Below, piece by piece: positions 1 through 8,296 of a stretch of DNA of 64,000 bases. The DNA comes from Caryophanales bacterium (GTDB lineage Bacteria > Bacillota > Bacilli > Exiguobacteriales > Exiguobacteriaceae), in the NCBI GenBank assembly GCA_902362975.1, contig CABIYO010000003.1, positions 1 to 64,000 on the forward strand, read 5' to 3'. The first letter of the stretch is position 1, and the number at the start of each line of letters is the position of its first letter. The notes under the pieces were generated by a model, which saw only the letters and a list, made by a program, of their open reading frames with translations, searched no databases and was not told the origin of the DNA. The translations under genes were made by a program, and so were the position numbers.

Positions 1-400
1 GTGAGCGACTTGTTCGCTCACGGGGGCCTCTTGTCATTTTTGGATGGTCTAACACTGAGTTGGACATAAATGTGGAGGTCAATTAGACAGAAACAAATTA
101 TCCATATGAGGAGAGTACTCGATATGACCAAAAGAGCAGCCCGCCACCTCGGCAAACAGGCGCCGCAGCCTTCGCAACCCGGAAACGTCGATACGAGGAA
201 CACATGACCACCTTCGGCACACGCAACAGCTATTCGAAGACCGACCGAGACGGCTTCGCCCTCATGGCGGTGAACCTAAGAAAGTTCATCGCCAATGGCA
301 TCAGCGGAAGTGCAAAGAGGGGTCCGGCCACCGAAAATCGGTGACCGACCCCCTCTTTTTATCAAAAATCTTTAAAACCGGCTAGTTATGTCCCAGCCTC
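1..400. repeat. Repeated bidirectional terminator cassette, copy 1 (window-truncated, interrupted)
   Basis: The window opens inside hairpin B of the cassette (arms at 1-8 and 14-21, followed by a G-rich then T-rich run). Hairpin A lies at 313-360 with arms around GGTCCGG and CCGACC, and the outer end GTTATGTCCCAGCCTC is at 385-400. The same parts, in the same order, form a complete unit at 13985-14182, and in reverse order at 7697-7898. Here the roughly 30-base linker between the hairpins is replaced by about 270 bases of foreign sequence. The outer end sits 5 bases from the nrdF stop codon, so this copy probably terminates nrdF transcription. Confidence 0.85.
41..350 (+). pseudogene. IS1182-type DDE transposase remnant
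   Basis: In the frame read from 183 to 345, the peptide contains RRYEEHM, then TRNSYSKTD, then DGFALMAVNLRKF, ending at a TGA in hairpin A. In IS1182-like transposases an NSYSKTD-type motif sits in the middle of the protein, whereas GF-LMA-NLRK-type sequence is at the C-terminus. Here the two are directly fused, so the intervening catalytic part is deleted. A further stretch in another frame (124-205) suggests an additional frameshift. No terminal inverted repeats or target duplications could be identified. The family assignment rests on motif recall; that it is a dead transposase fragment is likely. Confidence 0.55.
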
Positions 401-405
401 CAATT

Positions 406-1446
406 TTATAGATCATCAAATCCGTTCGCGTCTGTCACTTTCGCATAAGAACGTGACTTTTGTTCGAAGAAATCAGATTTTGTCGCATTGAGCGAGTCAT
501 CTGAGTATGCACGGATCCAAGGCATGACATCTTCGTCAAATCCTTCATACAAGTCATTCAGACCGATGACGCGGAGGCGTTTGTTCGCCAAGTATTTGAC
601 GTAGTCTCGCATTTCACTGACGTCGAGTCCATCGAGGTCACGGAGAACGTATTCACACCACTCGATCTCGAGGTCGACCGCTTCTGCCATCGTGTCGTAT
701 ACGAACTGACTGAACTTTCCGTTTTCATCAATCTTAGGATTTTCTGTCAGCACGGCACGTAAGAGCTGGCTGATGAAGTAAGAATGTTGCATCTCATCAC
801 GTTGGATATAACTGATCATCGTTGATGTACCGACCATCTTTTGGTGACGGGCGAGATTGTAGAAATAAGCGAATCCTGAATAGAAGTTGATGCCTTCTAG
901 AATGACGGATGCAACGAGCGATTTCGCAAAGTTTTCGGCGTTCGGAGTCTCGCGGAACGCTTCATATAAGTCCAAGATGAATTGATTGCGCTTCATGACC
1001 ATTTCATCGTCTTTGGCGATGTCAAAGATTCGATTTTGTTCAGCGAGTGGCACGAGACTTGATAGGACATAGCTGTATGATTGATTGTGCACGACCTCTT
1101 GTTGTGCGATGACCGCGAGAACGGCGTGTACAGACGAGTCAGATGAGAACATAGAAGACTCGAGGATGTATCGTGTCTGGACCGAGTCGAGAATCGAGAG
1201 CAGTCCGATGATCCGTTTGAATGCATCCTGTTCACGTTCAGTCAATTGCGGCCATTGTTGCATATCCTTAGACATTGAGATCTCATCAGGAATCCAAAAG
1301 TTCGATAATAACTGTTTGTAAATGGTATAGAACTGAGGATACGCGATATCGTTCCAATTGACGATCGAACTCGTTTCCCCGCCAATGATGGCGGTTGCCC
1401 GGTTAGGATGTTTGGGCGACAATAATTTGATTTTCTGAATCGACAT
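406..1446 (-). CDS. nrdF: Class Ib ribonucleotide reductase small subunit NrdF
   Basis: This 346-residue protein is the radical-generating beta subunit that reduces ribonucleotides to deoxyribonucleotides together with NrdE. Dimetal-site residues are visible: Asp87, then Glu117 and His120 in QQEVVH, with Tyr124 four residues after the His as expected for the radical tyrosine. The second half gives VILEGINFYSGF and RDEMQHSYF, providing the remaining Glu and His ligands. It is the last gene of nrdE-nrdI-nrdF, starts 44 bases inside nrdI, and probably depends on translational coupling. Length and motifs are normal for the family. Termination is supplied by the repeat cassette just downstream. 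Confidence 0.97.
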   Translation of the reverse strand: MSIQKIKLLSPKHPNRATAIIGGETSSIVNWNDIAYPQFYTIYKQLLSNFWIPDEISMSKDMQQWPQLTEREQDAFKRIIGLLSILDSVQTRYILESSMFSSDSSVHAVLAVIAQQEVVHNQSYSYVLSSLVPLAEQNRIFDIAKDDEMVMKRNQFILDLYEAFRETPNAENFAKSLVASVILEGINFYSGFAYFYNLARHQKMVGTSTMISYIQRDEMQHSYFISQLLRAVLTENPKIDENGKFSQFVYDTMAEAVDLEIEWCEYVLRDLDGLDVSEMRDYVKYLANKRLRVIGLNDLYEGFDEDVMPWIRAYSDDSLNATKSDFFEQKSRSYAKVTDANGFDDL

Positions 1447-1909
1447 GATGCATAACTCCTTCTTCTACATGGTGAGCCATCCGCTCTGCCCAATGTTGGA
1501 CGTTGAACGGTTGGTTACGTGGGGACTGCTCGATTTTAAGCAGCTCCCCGGCAAGTGGGATTCCGTATTTTGAAAGGTGGTACGCCATCTCGTCAACAGC
1601 ACGACAGAAATGTACAAACATCTTGTCACCGGTTCCGAATACCGCAGCTTGTCGAATCGGCACTTGGAGTTCCTTCAACACGAGGCGGAACGTATCTTTC
1701 ATTTCGTCTGGTAAGATTCCGTCTGCCCACGTGTAAGAGCCGAAATAGACGAGGTCGAATGAAGCGAGCGACTTTGCTTCGCGATATCCGACGCGATCGG
1801 CATCATAGCGGACGACCGTATCGCCACGGCGATGATGTGTCGATTCGATGAGCGATGCCACTTCTTCTGTGTTTCCACTCATCGAATGACAGATGATTGC
1901 GATGTTCAT
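1403..1909 (-). CDS. nrdI: NrdI flavodoxin-like activator of NrdF
   Basis: This 168-residue flavodoxin-like protein supplies the oxidant or electrons needed to assemble the dimanganese-tyrosyl cofactor of class Ib NrdF. The N-terminal phosphate-binding loop SMSGNTEEVA follows the first strand, and a GSYTWADG segment and a GTGDKMF segment match the flavin-contacting loops. An in-frame GTG lies 12 bases upstream, but the AAAGGTGG ribosome binding site overlaps it and is well spaced from the ATG at 1909, which is therefore chosen. It sits between nrdE and nrdF and overlaps nrdF. It is somewhat longer than minimal NrdI proteins. Confidence 0.93.
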   Translation of the reverse strand: MNIAIICHSMSGNTEEVASLIESTHHRRGDTVVRYDADRVGYREAKSLASFDLVYFGSYTWADGILPDEMKDTFRLVLKELQVPIRQAAVFGTGDKMFVHFCRAVDEMAYHLSKYGIPLAGELLKIEQSPRNQPFNVQHWAERMAHHVEEGVMHHVDSENQIIVAQTS

Positions 1910-1957
1910 AGGATGGACCACCTTTCTATAAAATGTACATATGATTATGACGACGGT

Positions 1958-4225
1958 TTACGAAGCACACGACTCACATTCGTCGACTTCGACAGTCGTC
2001 GAACGAGTGTAGTAAATCGACTTCATGCCAAGAGACCATGCCTCGAGGTGCATCGCAAGAAGCTCTGTCGCTTTTACATCGTTCTTCACGTATAAGTTGA
2101 AGCTGATTGCTTGGTCGATGTGGCGCTGGCGAGCCGCGTTTTGACGGATGCTCCATAGTTGATCGATTTCAAATGCTGATTTATAGAACCAGTTCGTGTC
2201 CGGCGTCAAGTCGGGAACCGTGACTGGAATCTTATAGTTTTTCTTCTCTTCTGAGTAGACCTTTTTGTAGACCGGGTCAATCGAGGCGGTACTACCAGCG
2301 ATAATCGCCGTCGATGAGTTTGGTGCAACGGCCATCATATAGGCGTTACGGACGCCATTTTGATGTACTTCTGCTGCGAGACCGTCCCAATCGAGGTCGT
2401 CATGTGAACGATAGTTCCGACGCTTGAAGTATTCGCCTGTATGCCATTCTGAACCTTCGAAGACGCCGAATGCTCCTTTTTCTTTGGCGAGTTCCATCGA
2501 TGCCTGGATTGTGAGATACGCGATTTTTTCATAGAGTTTTTCTGCATATTGAACGGCATCGACTGATTCCCAACGGATTCCTTCGAGTGCGAGCAAGTGA
2601 TGCCAACCGAACGTTCCTAGACCGACTGCACGATACTTCTGGTTCGTAATCATCGCCTGTGGAACTTCGATCGTATTCAAATCGATGACGTTATCGAGCA
2701 TACGCATTTGAATCGGAATGAGTCGTTCGAGCACATCGGCTTTCACAGCACGAGCAAGTGCGATTGAACTCAAGTTACAGACGACGAAATCACCAGGAGT
2801 CTTTGTGATGACAATTTTTCCATCTTGTGTGTATTCTTCTTCGATTGTCGTTGCAGACATGTTTTGTGCAATTTCAGAACAGAGGTTTGAACTGTAGATC
2901 ATCCCGGCATGTTTGTTTGGGTTTGCGCGGTTTACTGCGTCTCGGAAGAACATATATGGCGTACCTGTTTCAAGTTGTGAGCGCATGTAACGTTTTACAA
3001 GGTCGATGGCTGGAACTGTCACACGAGATAATTCTGGCGTGTTGACACATTCCATATATTTCTCTGTGAAGCTTCCACCGTTCTCTGATTCGTCAAAATA
3101 GTCTTCAAGGCTATATCCCATCACGGTACGAATCTCGTGTGGATCGAACAAGTGCCAGTCGCCGCGTGCCTCGACCGTACGCATGAAGAGATCCGGTAAG
3201 CAAACGCCTGTGAACAAGTCGTGTGTCCGGAGGCGCTCATCCCCGTTGTTCAATTTCGCGTCTAGGAATTCGAAGATGTCCTTATGCCAAATGTCTAAAT
3301 AGACGGCAATGGAGCCTTGACGCATACCGAGTTGGTCGACAGAGACGGCCGTGTTGTTCAATTGCTTCATCCAAGGAAGGGCACCACTTGAGACGCCTTT
3401 GAATCCTTTGATGTCACTACCACGTGAACGGATTTTCCCGAGGTAGACACCGATTCCACCGCCACCTTTTGAGAGCGTCGCCACATCGGTGTTCGAATCA
3501 TAAATGCCACGGAGGGAGTCATCAACTGTATCAATGAAACAAGAGCTGAGCTGTCCATATGATTTACCGGCGTTTGACAACGTTGGTGTCGCGACCGTCA
3601 TATAAAGGTTTGATAAAGCCCAATAAGCTTCTTCGACGAGCTTCAATCGAGTCGTCTCATCTTCTTTTTGCATGAGCGTCATCGCGATGACCATGAAACG
3701 CTCCTGTGGAAGCTCATAAAGGTTCTTCACATGATCGCGCCCAAGATAGCGGTCCGACAACGTGCGGAGTCCGATGTATGTGAAGAGCCGGTCACGGGAT
3801 GGGTCAATCAATGTTTCGAGATGGTCCATGTCTTCTTTTGAATACGTATCGAGAAGCGCTGACGTGAAAATGCGTTTTGATGTTAACGTCTCGACCAGTT
3901 GATAGAAATTACCATAACGCATGGATGCTTCGTAACCGCGGTTGCGTGCCGCTTCGAGATAGAGGCGGTTCAAGTACATTTCCGTTGCCACGAACGTCCA
4001 GTCCGGTTCTTCGGCTTTCAACATATCGAGGGCATGCATCGTCAATAAGTCATATACTACATCTTGTGTTAGCGTTTTTGTCTCGAGCGCCCGAATTGCC
4101 CGTTCTTCATAGCGCTCTACGCTTAAGTGAGGATACCGTGTCTGGATAGATTGAATAAGAGAAGAGACGTCAGAAAGCGTTGGAGCCGCTGGTAGCATCG
4201 TCTCGTGGTGGATAGGGGATGTCAA
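1958..4225 (-). CDS. nrdE: Class Ib ribonucleotide reductase large subunit NrdE
   Basis: This 755-residue catalytic alpha subunit reduces nucleoside diphosphates. Visible family signatures are LSSCFIDTVDDS, GGGGIGVYLGKIRSRGS, NLCSEI with the catalytic Asn and Cys, and a C-terminal redox pair Cys750-Cys753 in ECESCAS that would relay electrons from a thioredoxin or NrdH partner. No nrdH gene is adjacent. The start is TTG at 4225: AAAGGAGTGATC lies nine bases upstream, and the nearest ATG is several codons inside. The N-terminus lacks a full ATP-cone domain, as is usual for class Ib. It leads the nrdE-nrdI-nrdF operon downstream of two NrdR-like boxes. Confidence 0.97.
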   Translation of the reverse strand: MTSPIHHETMLPAAPTLSDVSSLIQSIQTRYPHLSVERYEERAIRALETKTLTQDVVYDLLTMHALDMLKAEEPDWTFVATEMYLNRLYLEAARNRGYEASMRYGNFYQLVETLTSKRIFTSALLDTYSKEDMDHLETLIDPSRDRLFTYIGLRTLSDRYLGRDHVKNLYELPQERFMVIAMTLMQKEDETTRLKLVEEAYWALSNLYMTVATPTLSNAGKSYGQLSSCFIDTVDDSLRGIYDSNTDVATLSKGGGGIGVYLGKIRSRGSDIKGFKGVSSGALPWMKQLNNTAVSVDQLGMRQGSIAVYLDIWHKDIFEFLDAKLNNGDERLRTHDLFTGVCLPDLFMRTVEARGDWHLFDPHEIRTVMGYSLEDYFDESENGGSFTEKYMECVNTPELSRVTVPAIDLVKRYMRSQLETGTPYMFFRDAVNRANPNKHAGMIYSSNLCSEIAQNMSATTIEEEYTQDGKIVITKTPGDFVVCNLSSIALARAVKADVLERLIPIQMRMLDNVIDLNTIEVPQAMITNQKYRAVGLGTFGWHHLLALEGIRWESVDAVQYAEKLYEKIAYLTIQASMELAKEKGAFGVFEGSEWHTGEYFKRRNYRSHDDLDWDGLAAEVHQNGVRNAYMMAVAPNSSTAIIAGSTASIDPVYKKVYSEEKKNYKIPVTVPDLTPDTNWFYKSAFEIDQLWSIRQNAARQRHIDQAISFNLYVKNDVKATELLAMHLEAWSLGMKSIYYTRSTTVEVDECESCAS

Positions 4226-4288
4226 AATAGATCACTCCTTTAGATGGTGTAGACGTTATAAAAGGATAATAAGAACTTCCTTACATGT

Positions 4289-4324
4289 CACAATATTGTG
4301 TTAACGATCAAAATACCCGTTAAC
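4289..4324. promoter_or_regulatory. Two nested inverted repeats in the nrdE leader
   Basis: A perfect 12-base palindrome, CACAATATTGTG, occupies 4289-4300. Directly beside it, GTTAACG (4300-4306) and CGTTAAC (4318-4324) form an inverted pair 11 bases apart. Both lie between the nrdE start and the NrdR-like boxes, so they may be operator or leader elements. The cognate regulator is not known from the sequence. Confidence 0.35.
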
Positions 4325-4377
4325 TATATATTGACACTTTTTTATCTTTTTAATCATAAAACACCTATATTTAGTTT
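4321..4377 (-). promoter_or_regulatory. Tandem NrdR-like boxes upstream of nrdE
   Basis: Two sites resemble the known NrdR box (core CwATATATwG). One is at 4321-4336 with core CTATATATTG, and one at 4362-4377 with core CTATATTTAG. They are 41 bases apart, close to four helical turns, which fits paired NrdR binding. The flanking ACA and TGT of the consensus are only partly kept. The location about 100-150 bases upstream of nrdE supports repression of the operon by NrdR; this is inference from pattern matching. Confidence 0.5.
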
Positions 4378-4744
4378 TTCAATCCTTGACATTCTGGAAT
4401 GTGCCCGTCGCCTTTTTGCTTTTGCTCCAAAAGGGCTTCATGACCCAATTTGAGACAGAGAACTGAGATGAAAAAAATTATGTATTGTCTTTGCTTGTTT
4501 TTTCACAAAGTGATGAATTCGATTTCATCACTCTTGATGAAACATTTCATCCGTTTGTTTGAGGTGGAATGGATTGAATTTGACGTTACTTATCAAAATA
4601 CCTGCATATTCATCTCATACTAGATATAGAGTTCTAATCAATCAAGAAATATGAATCCATTTGTCAAGGCTGGTATCCGATTAAAAAGTAAGGTAGATTG
4701 GTGAAGTAGGACATGGAATTTCAGCGAAAAGAAGGGTTTAACAA
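4378..4744. other. Long intergenic region with short inverted repeats
   Basis: No convincing gene is visible between the nrd promoter region and the DUF1871 gene. An 8-base inverted repeat, GTGATGAA and TTCATCAC, lies at about 4511-4533, followed at once by GATGAA and TTCATC at about 4538-4553. Neither hairpin is followed by a T-run on the plus strand, so they are not clear terminators. The remainder is AT-rich, and the short ATG-initiated frames have no ribosome binding site. Confidence 0.4.
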
Positions 4745-4975
4745 GTGCGTACAGAAGACTTATTATTAATATGGGACCCACTCGGTTATGGGACAGGTTC
4801 ATACGGACCGGAGTTTGATGAAGTCATGATGGCATTGACTTATGTCGATTCTCCCGAACAATTGACCGAAGTGATGCGCCGTACGCTTCTTGAAGCGTTC
4901 GATGTGTGTCCACCAGAAACAGAGATTTTCGGGATGGCGCAGAGGCTCCTCGCGTCGTCATCTTGCCAACTATAA
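4745..4975 (+). CDS. DUF1871 family protein, YugE-like
   Basis: This 76-residue protein begins with EDLLLIWDPLGYGTGSYG followed by a helical segment, the pattern of DUF1871 proteins such as B. subtilis YugE. Its biochemical role is not known. The start is GTG at 4745, preceded by AGAAGGG at suitable spacing. It is first in a tightly packed run that resembles the B. subtilis yugE-yugG-yugH order, although here an Nfu_N-like gene and a glycosyltransferase lie between. The ribosome binding site of the next gene begins at its stop codon. Confidence 0.75.
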   Translation: MRTEDLLLIWDPLGYGTGSYGPEFDEVMMALTYVDSPEQLTEVMRRTLLEAFDVCPPETEIFGMAQRLLASSSCQL

Positions 4976-4988
4976 GGAGGAATCCATA

Positions 4989-5237
4989 ATGTTACGAATT
5001 GATCCAACACCGAATCCGAATGCGATGAAAGTGACACTTCCAGAGAACGTGTTTGGCGCCAAGAGTCAAAGTGTGAAGGCGGGCGAAGCGACAGATCAAC
5101 CGCTTCTCGCCAAGTTAGTTGAAATCGAAGGTGTGGAGAGTGTCTTTGCTTATGGTGATTTTGTGACCGTATCAAAGGAGAACGGTGTGAGCTGGGAAGC
5201 AATTCTTCCACACGTTGAGACGGCATATCGCGGATGA
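4989..5237 (+). CDS. Small Nfu/NifU N-terminal domain protein
   Basis: This 82-residue protein starts MLRIDPTPNPNAMKVTL, the hallmark of the Nfu/NifU N-terminal domain (Nfu_N), with the PNPN-AMKF-type loop and a later GVESVFAYGDFVTVSK segment. It has no CxxC and no C-terminal iron-sulfur scaffold domain, so it is a stand-alone domain of uncertain function. Stand-alone versions occur in Firmicutes. The start at 4989 follows AAGGAGG with ideal spacing; upstream in-frame codons overlap the preceding gene and have no such site. Its TGA overlaps the ATG of the glycosyltransferase (ATGA), so the two are translationally coupled. Confidence 0.8.
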   Translation: MLRIDPTPNPNAMKVTLPENVFGAKSQSVKAGEATDQPLLAKLVEIEGVESVFAYGDFVTVSKENGVSWEAILPHVETAYRG

Positions 5238-6034
5238 ACCCGATTGTCTCGATTGTCATTCCGGCGTATACACGCGAGACGGAACTGACGGAACTGCTTG
5301 AAAGTCTAACGGTCCAAACATTTCAGCAGTTTGAAGTCTTGGTCATGAATAATGAAGGGCCGCCAAAACAACACCTTTTGGCGCCTTTTTTGAATCAATT
5401 GGATGCACGTGTCATCGAAGTGGGTGAAAACCATCATGTTCGTGCCCGTAATCGTGGTGTTCTCGAAGCGAGAGGCGATGTCATCTTGTTACTAGACGAT
5501 GACGATTTGCTCATGCCGACACATCTAGAGGCAGGGCTACACGACCTGCAACAGGCAGACCTCGTCTATTCAGACGCTGAGCTGTTCCGCTTCGAATGGA
5601 GAGGAGGCCGTCGTGTTGTGACGGACTGGGAACCGTTCGCTTACGCGTTTAATCGAGATCGGATGCGTCAGGATTCGACGTTTATCCCTTCGGGTACGAT
5701 GTATCGCAAATCGATTCATGACACGATTGGTCTATTCGACGAAGACGTCTATAACTACTGGGATTGGGATTTCTTGTTAAGGGTAATGGATGCATTCACC
5801 GTGTCACATCCGGCGCGTGCGACGGTATTGTACGCGTTCAACGGGACCGACAACCTATCAGCAATACAGGATGAAACGAGACGTCGTTATTTTGATCGTT
5901 TTTGTCAAAAGCACGGTCTGACAGACATGGAGATGAAGAATTTCCATATCGTTCAGGAGGAACGACGTTCATACGTGAGACAGACAGAGAGAACGTTCAC
6001 AGGCGTGCTACCTGGTCGAACGGAAGGAGAATAA
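5234..6034 (+). CDS. Family 2 glycosyltransferase
   Basis: This 266-residue cytosolic GT-A enzyme starts with VSIVIPAYTRETELTELLESL, the nucleotide-sugar binding strand. It carries the acidic metal-binding run LLLDDDDLLMP near residues 88-98 and then LVYSDAELFRFEW. A later NYWDWDFLLRV segment resembles the acceptor-side ED motif, with WD-WD instead. There are no membrane segments. Donor and acceptor cannot be deduced. It overlaps the preceding Nfu_N-like gene by four bases, and the Lrp-type regulator starts two bases after its stop. Confidence 0.88.
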   Translation: MNPIVSIVIPAYTRETELTELLESLTVQTFQQFEVLVMNNEGPPKQHLLAPFLNQLDARVIEVGENHHVRARNRGVLEARGDVILLLDDDDLLMPTHLEAGLHDLQQADLVYSDAELFRFEWRGGRRVVTDWEPFAYAFNRDRMRQDSTFIPSGTMYRKSIHDTIGLFDEDVYNYWDWDFLLRVMDAFTVSHPARATVLYAFNGTDNLSAIQDETRRRYFDRFCQKHGLTDMEMKNFHIVQEERRSYVRQTERTFTGVLPGRTEGE

Positions 6035-6036
6035 GT

Positions 6037-6531
6037 ATGTATTCATCAAAAGAACTTGAGTTGTTAGAATTGTTAGAAGAAAAGGGGTATCTCGAGACGA
6101 AGATGTTGGCTGACTTGTTGGCACTCGATGAAGAGACGATTGAGTCGATGCTCGAGAAGTTCAAGCAAGACGGGATTCTCCTTGGATTTCGTGCCATGGT
6201 CAATTGGCAAAAAATCAATCGCCACGATGTCACTGCCTTCATTGACGTTAAAGTGACTCCGAAACGAGGGCGCGGATTTGACGACGTGGCCGAGCGTATT
6301 TATCGTTTCCCAGAAGTGACGGCGCTTTATTTGATGTCGGGGGCTTATGACCTTCAAGTCGTCATTCGGGCAAACTCGCTTCAAGATGTTGCCTCATTTG
6401 TCTCAGACAAGCTTTCGCCGCTTGATTCGGTTTTGTCGACGACAACTCACTTCAAATTGAAGACGTACAAACATGACGGGATCTTGTTCACCCCACAAAC
6501 TGAAGATAAGCGGTTGAACATCACGCCATGA
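6037..6531 (+). CDS. Lrp/AsnC family transcriptional regulator, YugG-like
   Basis: This 164-residue protein has an N-terminal winged helix-turn-helix (about residues 5-55, ELLELLEEKGYLETKMLADLL) and a C-terminal RAM ligand-binding domain (about 70-150). The latter contains YLMSGAYDLQVVIRA, which matches the G-YD motif of Lrp effector domains. It is adjacent to an aminotransferase, as YugG is to YugH in B. subtilis, suggesting local control by an amino acid. The start at 6037 follows GGAAGGAG. The frame extends upstream into the glycosyltransferase gene, but those codons are a shadow. Confidence 0.9.
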   Translation: MYSSKELELLELLEEKGYLETKMLADLLALDEETIESMLEKFKQDGILLGFRAMVNWQKINRHDVTAFIDVKVTPKRGRGFDDVAERIYRFPEVTALYLMSGAYDLQVVIRANSLQDVASFVSDKLSPLDSVLSTTTHFKLKTYKHDGILFTPQTEDKRLNITP

Positions 6532-7715
6532 AGTCTTTATCAAATCAAGTCGTCTCGATGAAGCCATCGGGCATTCGCCGTTTCTTCGACTTAGCACAGA
6601 CGATGGATAACGTGGTCTCTCTCGGGGTGGGAGAACCGGATTTCATCACACCGTGGAACGTGCGAGAAGCGAGCTATGCCGCACTCGAAGAAGGATATAC
6701 GGCCTATAGTGCTAACGCCGGTCTCATCGAGTTGCGTGAAGAGATTGCAACTTATATGAAAGAACGCTTTTTAGTCGAGTACGATCCGACGTCTGAATTG
6801 ATTGTCACGACAGGGGCATCGCAGGCGCTCGATATCGCATTCCGTGCCCTTCTAAATCCAGGGGACGAGGTCATCGTGGTCGAACCGGCATTCGTTTCAT
6901 ATGGTCCACTCATCGAGTTGGCAGGTGGAACCGTGGTGCCTGTCGCGTGTCGTCCGGAGAAAGGGTTTCGACTCGATCGAGATGACGTTGAGCAAGCCAT
7001 CACAGAACGAACGAAAGCGATCTTGCTCTGCTTCCCGTCCAATCCAACGGGCGCTACGATGAATGGCGACGAACTCGCGCAAATCGCAGAACTCGCGACA
7101 AAGTATGACCTTTGGGTGGTCAGCGATGAGATTTATGCGGAACTTTGTTATGACGACCCATTCGTCAGCTTCGCGACGCTCCACGACATGCGAGACCGGA
7201 CGATTGTTGTGAATGGTTTCTCAAAAGCGTTCGCAATGACAGGATGGCGTCTTGGCTTCACATGCGCGCCCGAAGTTGTGACACGAGAGATGTTGAAGGT
7301 CCATCAATATGGCATGATGTGTGCACCTACGCTCGTTCAATTCGGTGGACTCGAGGCACTTCGGACTCGTGAGCAGCACGTGCCGAGCATGGTGAAAAGT
7401 TATCGTCAACGTCGGAACTATTTCATTCAAGCGCTGAACGAGGTGGGATTACCGACGCACGTGCCAGGTGGAGCATTTTATGCTTTTCCTTCGATTGGCC
7501 ATACTGGATTGACGAGTGAGGAATTTGCAGAACGTCTTCTCATCGAAGAACGTGTCGCCGTTGTTCCTGGAAATGCCTTCGGTGAGAGCGGGGAAGGGTT
7601 CGTCCGGGCGAGTTATGCGACTTCGCTCGAACAACTACAAGAAGCGATTATCCGGATTCAACGTTTCATGAAACAATTTGAAGTCACAGTAGCAAAGAGG
7701 TTGGGACATAACTAG
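6528..7715 (+). CDS. Class I aminotransferase, YugH/PatA-like
   Basis: This 395-residue PLP enzyme of the aspartate aminotransferase fold has VGEPDF near the start, CFPSNPTGA, SDEIYAELCY and the Schiff-base lysine Lys233 in NGFSKAFAMTGWRLGF, followed by an RASYA-type carboxylate-binding arginine near the C-terminus. Substrates cannot be fixed. It overlaps the Lrp-type regulator by four bases (ATGA) and is probably controlled by it. Its last residues KRLGHN and the TAG stop are encoded by the outer end of the repeat cassette at 7697, so the C-terminus was apparently rewritten by that element. Confidence 0.93.
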   Translation: MKSLSNQVVSMKPSGIRRFFDLAQTMDNVVSLGVGEPDFITPWNVREASYAALEEGYTAYSANAGLIELREEIATYMKERFLVEYDPTSELIVTTGASQALDIAFRALLNPGDEVIVVEPAFVSYGPLIELAGGTVVPVACRPEKGFRLDRDDVEQAITERTKAILLCFPSNPTGATMNGDELAQIAELATKYDLWVVSDEIYAELCYDDPFVSFATLHDMRDRTIVVNGFSKAFAMTGWRLGFTCAPEVVTREMLKVHQYGMMCAPTLVQFGGLEALRTREQHVPSMVKSYRQRRNYFIQALNEVGLPTHVPGGAFYAFPSIGHTGLTSEEFAERLLIEERVAVVPGNAFGESGEGFVRASYATSLEQLQEAIIRIQRFMKQFEVTVAKRLGHN

Positions 7716-7898
7716 CCGGTTTTAAAGATTTTTGATAAAAAGAGGGGTCCGGTAACCGATTTTCGGTAGCCGGACCCCTTCTTTTCTGTTTAATCTGAAA
7801 TGCACGAACCCATAAAAATGACAAAAGGCCCCCGTGAGCGACTTGTTCGCTCACGAGGGCCTCTTTCTTATAAATCTACTCGGTTATGTCCCAGCCTC
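7697..7898. repeat. Repeated bidirectional terminator cassette, copy 2
   Basis: This complete 202-base copy has inverted ends GAGGTTGGGACATAAC (7697-7712) and GTTATGTCCCAGCCTC (7883-7898). Hairpin A (about 7742-7780, arms GGGGTCCGG and CCGGACCCC) and hairpin B (about 7826-7862, arms around GTGAGCGA and TCGCTCAC) are each flanked by A-runs or T-runs, so either strand can be terminated. Orientation is opposite to the copies at 1 and 13985. The left end supplies the last codons and stop of the aminotransferase gene. Confidence 0.9.
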
Positions 7899-7941
7899 TT
7901 TGGCGTTTTAGCGATATAACGAAGGGGAAAAGACGGGCAAG

Positions 7942-8294
7942 GTGAAGATGATGAAACGATTTGACTTTGTTGCAATCGGGTGTGGTCCGTATAATCTTGG
8001 TCTCATGACCCTTGCGGAAAAAACTGAACTGCATGGGGTTTGCTTTGAGCAACGTGCGGAGATGACGTGGCATGAAGGCGTGCTGATTGAAGGGATGAGG
8101 ATGCAAACACATTATTTACAAGATCTCGTCACGTTGGCGGACCCGACCCATTCGCGAGTTTTCTGAACTATTTGAGTCACTAGAAGCAGGCAAGCTTGGG
8201 GATGGCTGTCTATCGAAATGCGATCATATTGAACGACATGGCTGGCGAAACGGTCTACCCGTTTCGCCATCAGAAGCCGTTTACGACATTTTGA
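7942..8294 (+). pseudogene. Decayed lysine/ornithine N-monooxygenase (siderophore biosynthesis)
   Basis: The first 75 codons (7942-8166) give FVAIGCGPYNLGLM, an FAD-binding GxGPxN loop, then MTWHEGVLIEGMRMQTHYLQDLVTLADP, both characteristic of the SidA/IucD/PvdA family of about 430 residues. The frame then stops. From 8202 to 8294 another frame reads YRNAIILNDMAGETVYPF and ends at TGA, resembling the C-terminus of the same family. The piece between, roughly 300 residues including the NADPH site, is missing. The gene is therefore an internally deleted remnant. Hydroxylated amine siderophore synthesis seems to have been lost here. The C-terminal assignment is less certain than the N-terminal one. 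Confidence 0.75.
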
Positions 8295-8296
8295 AC

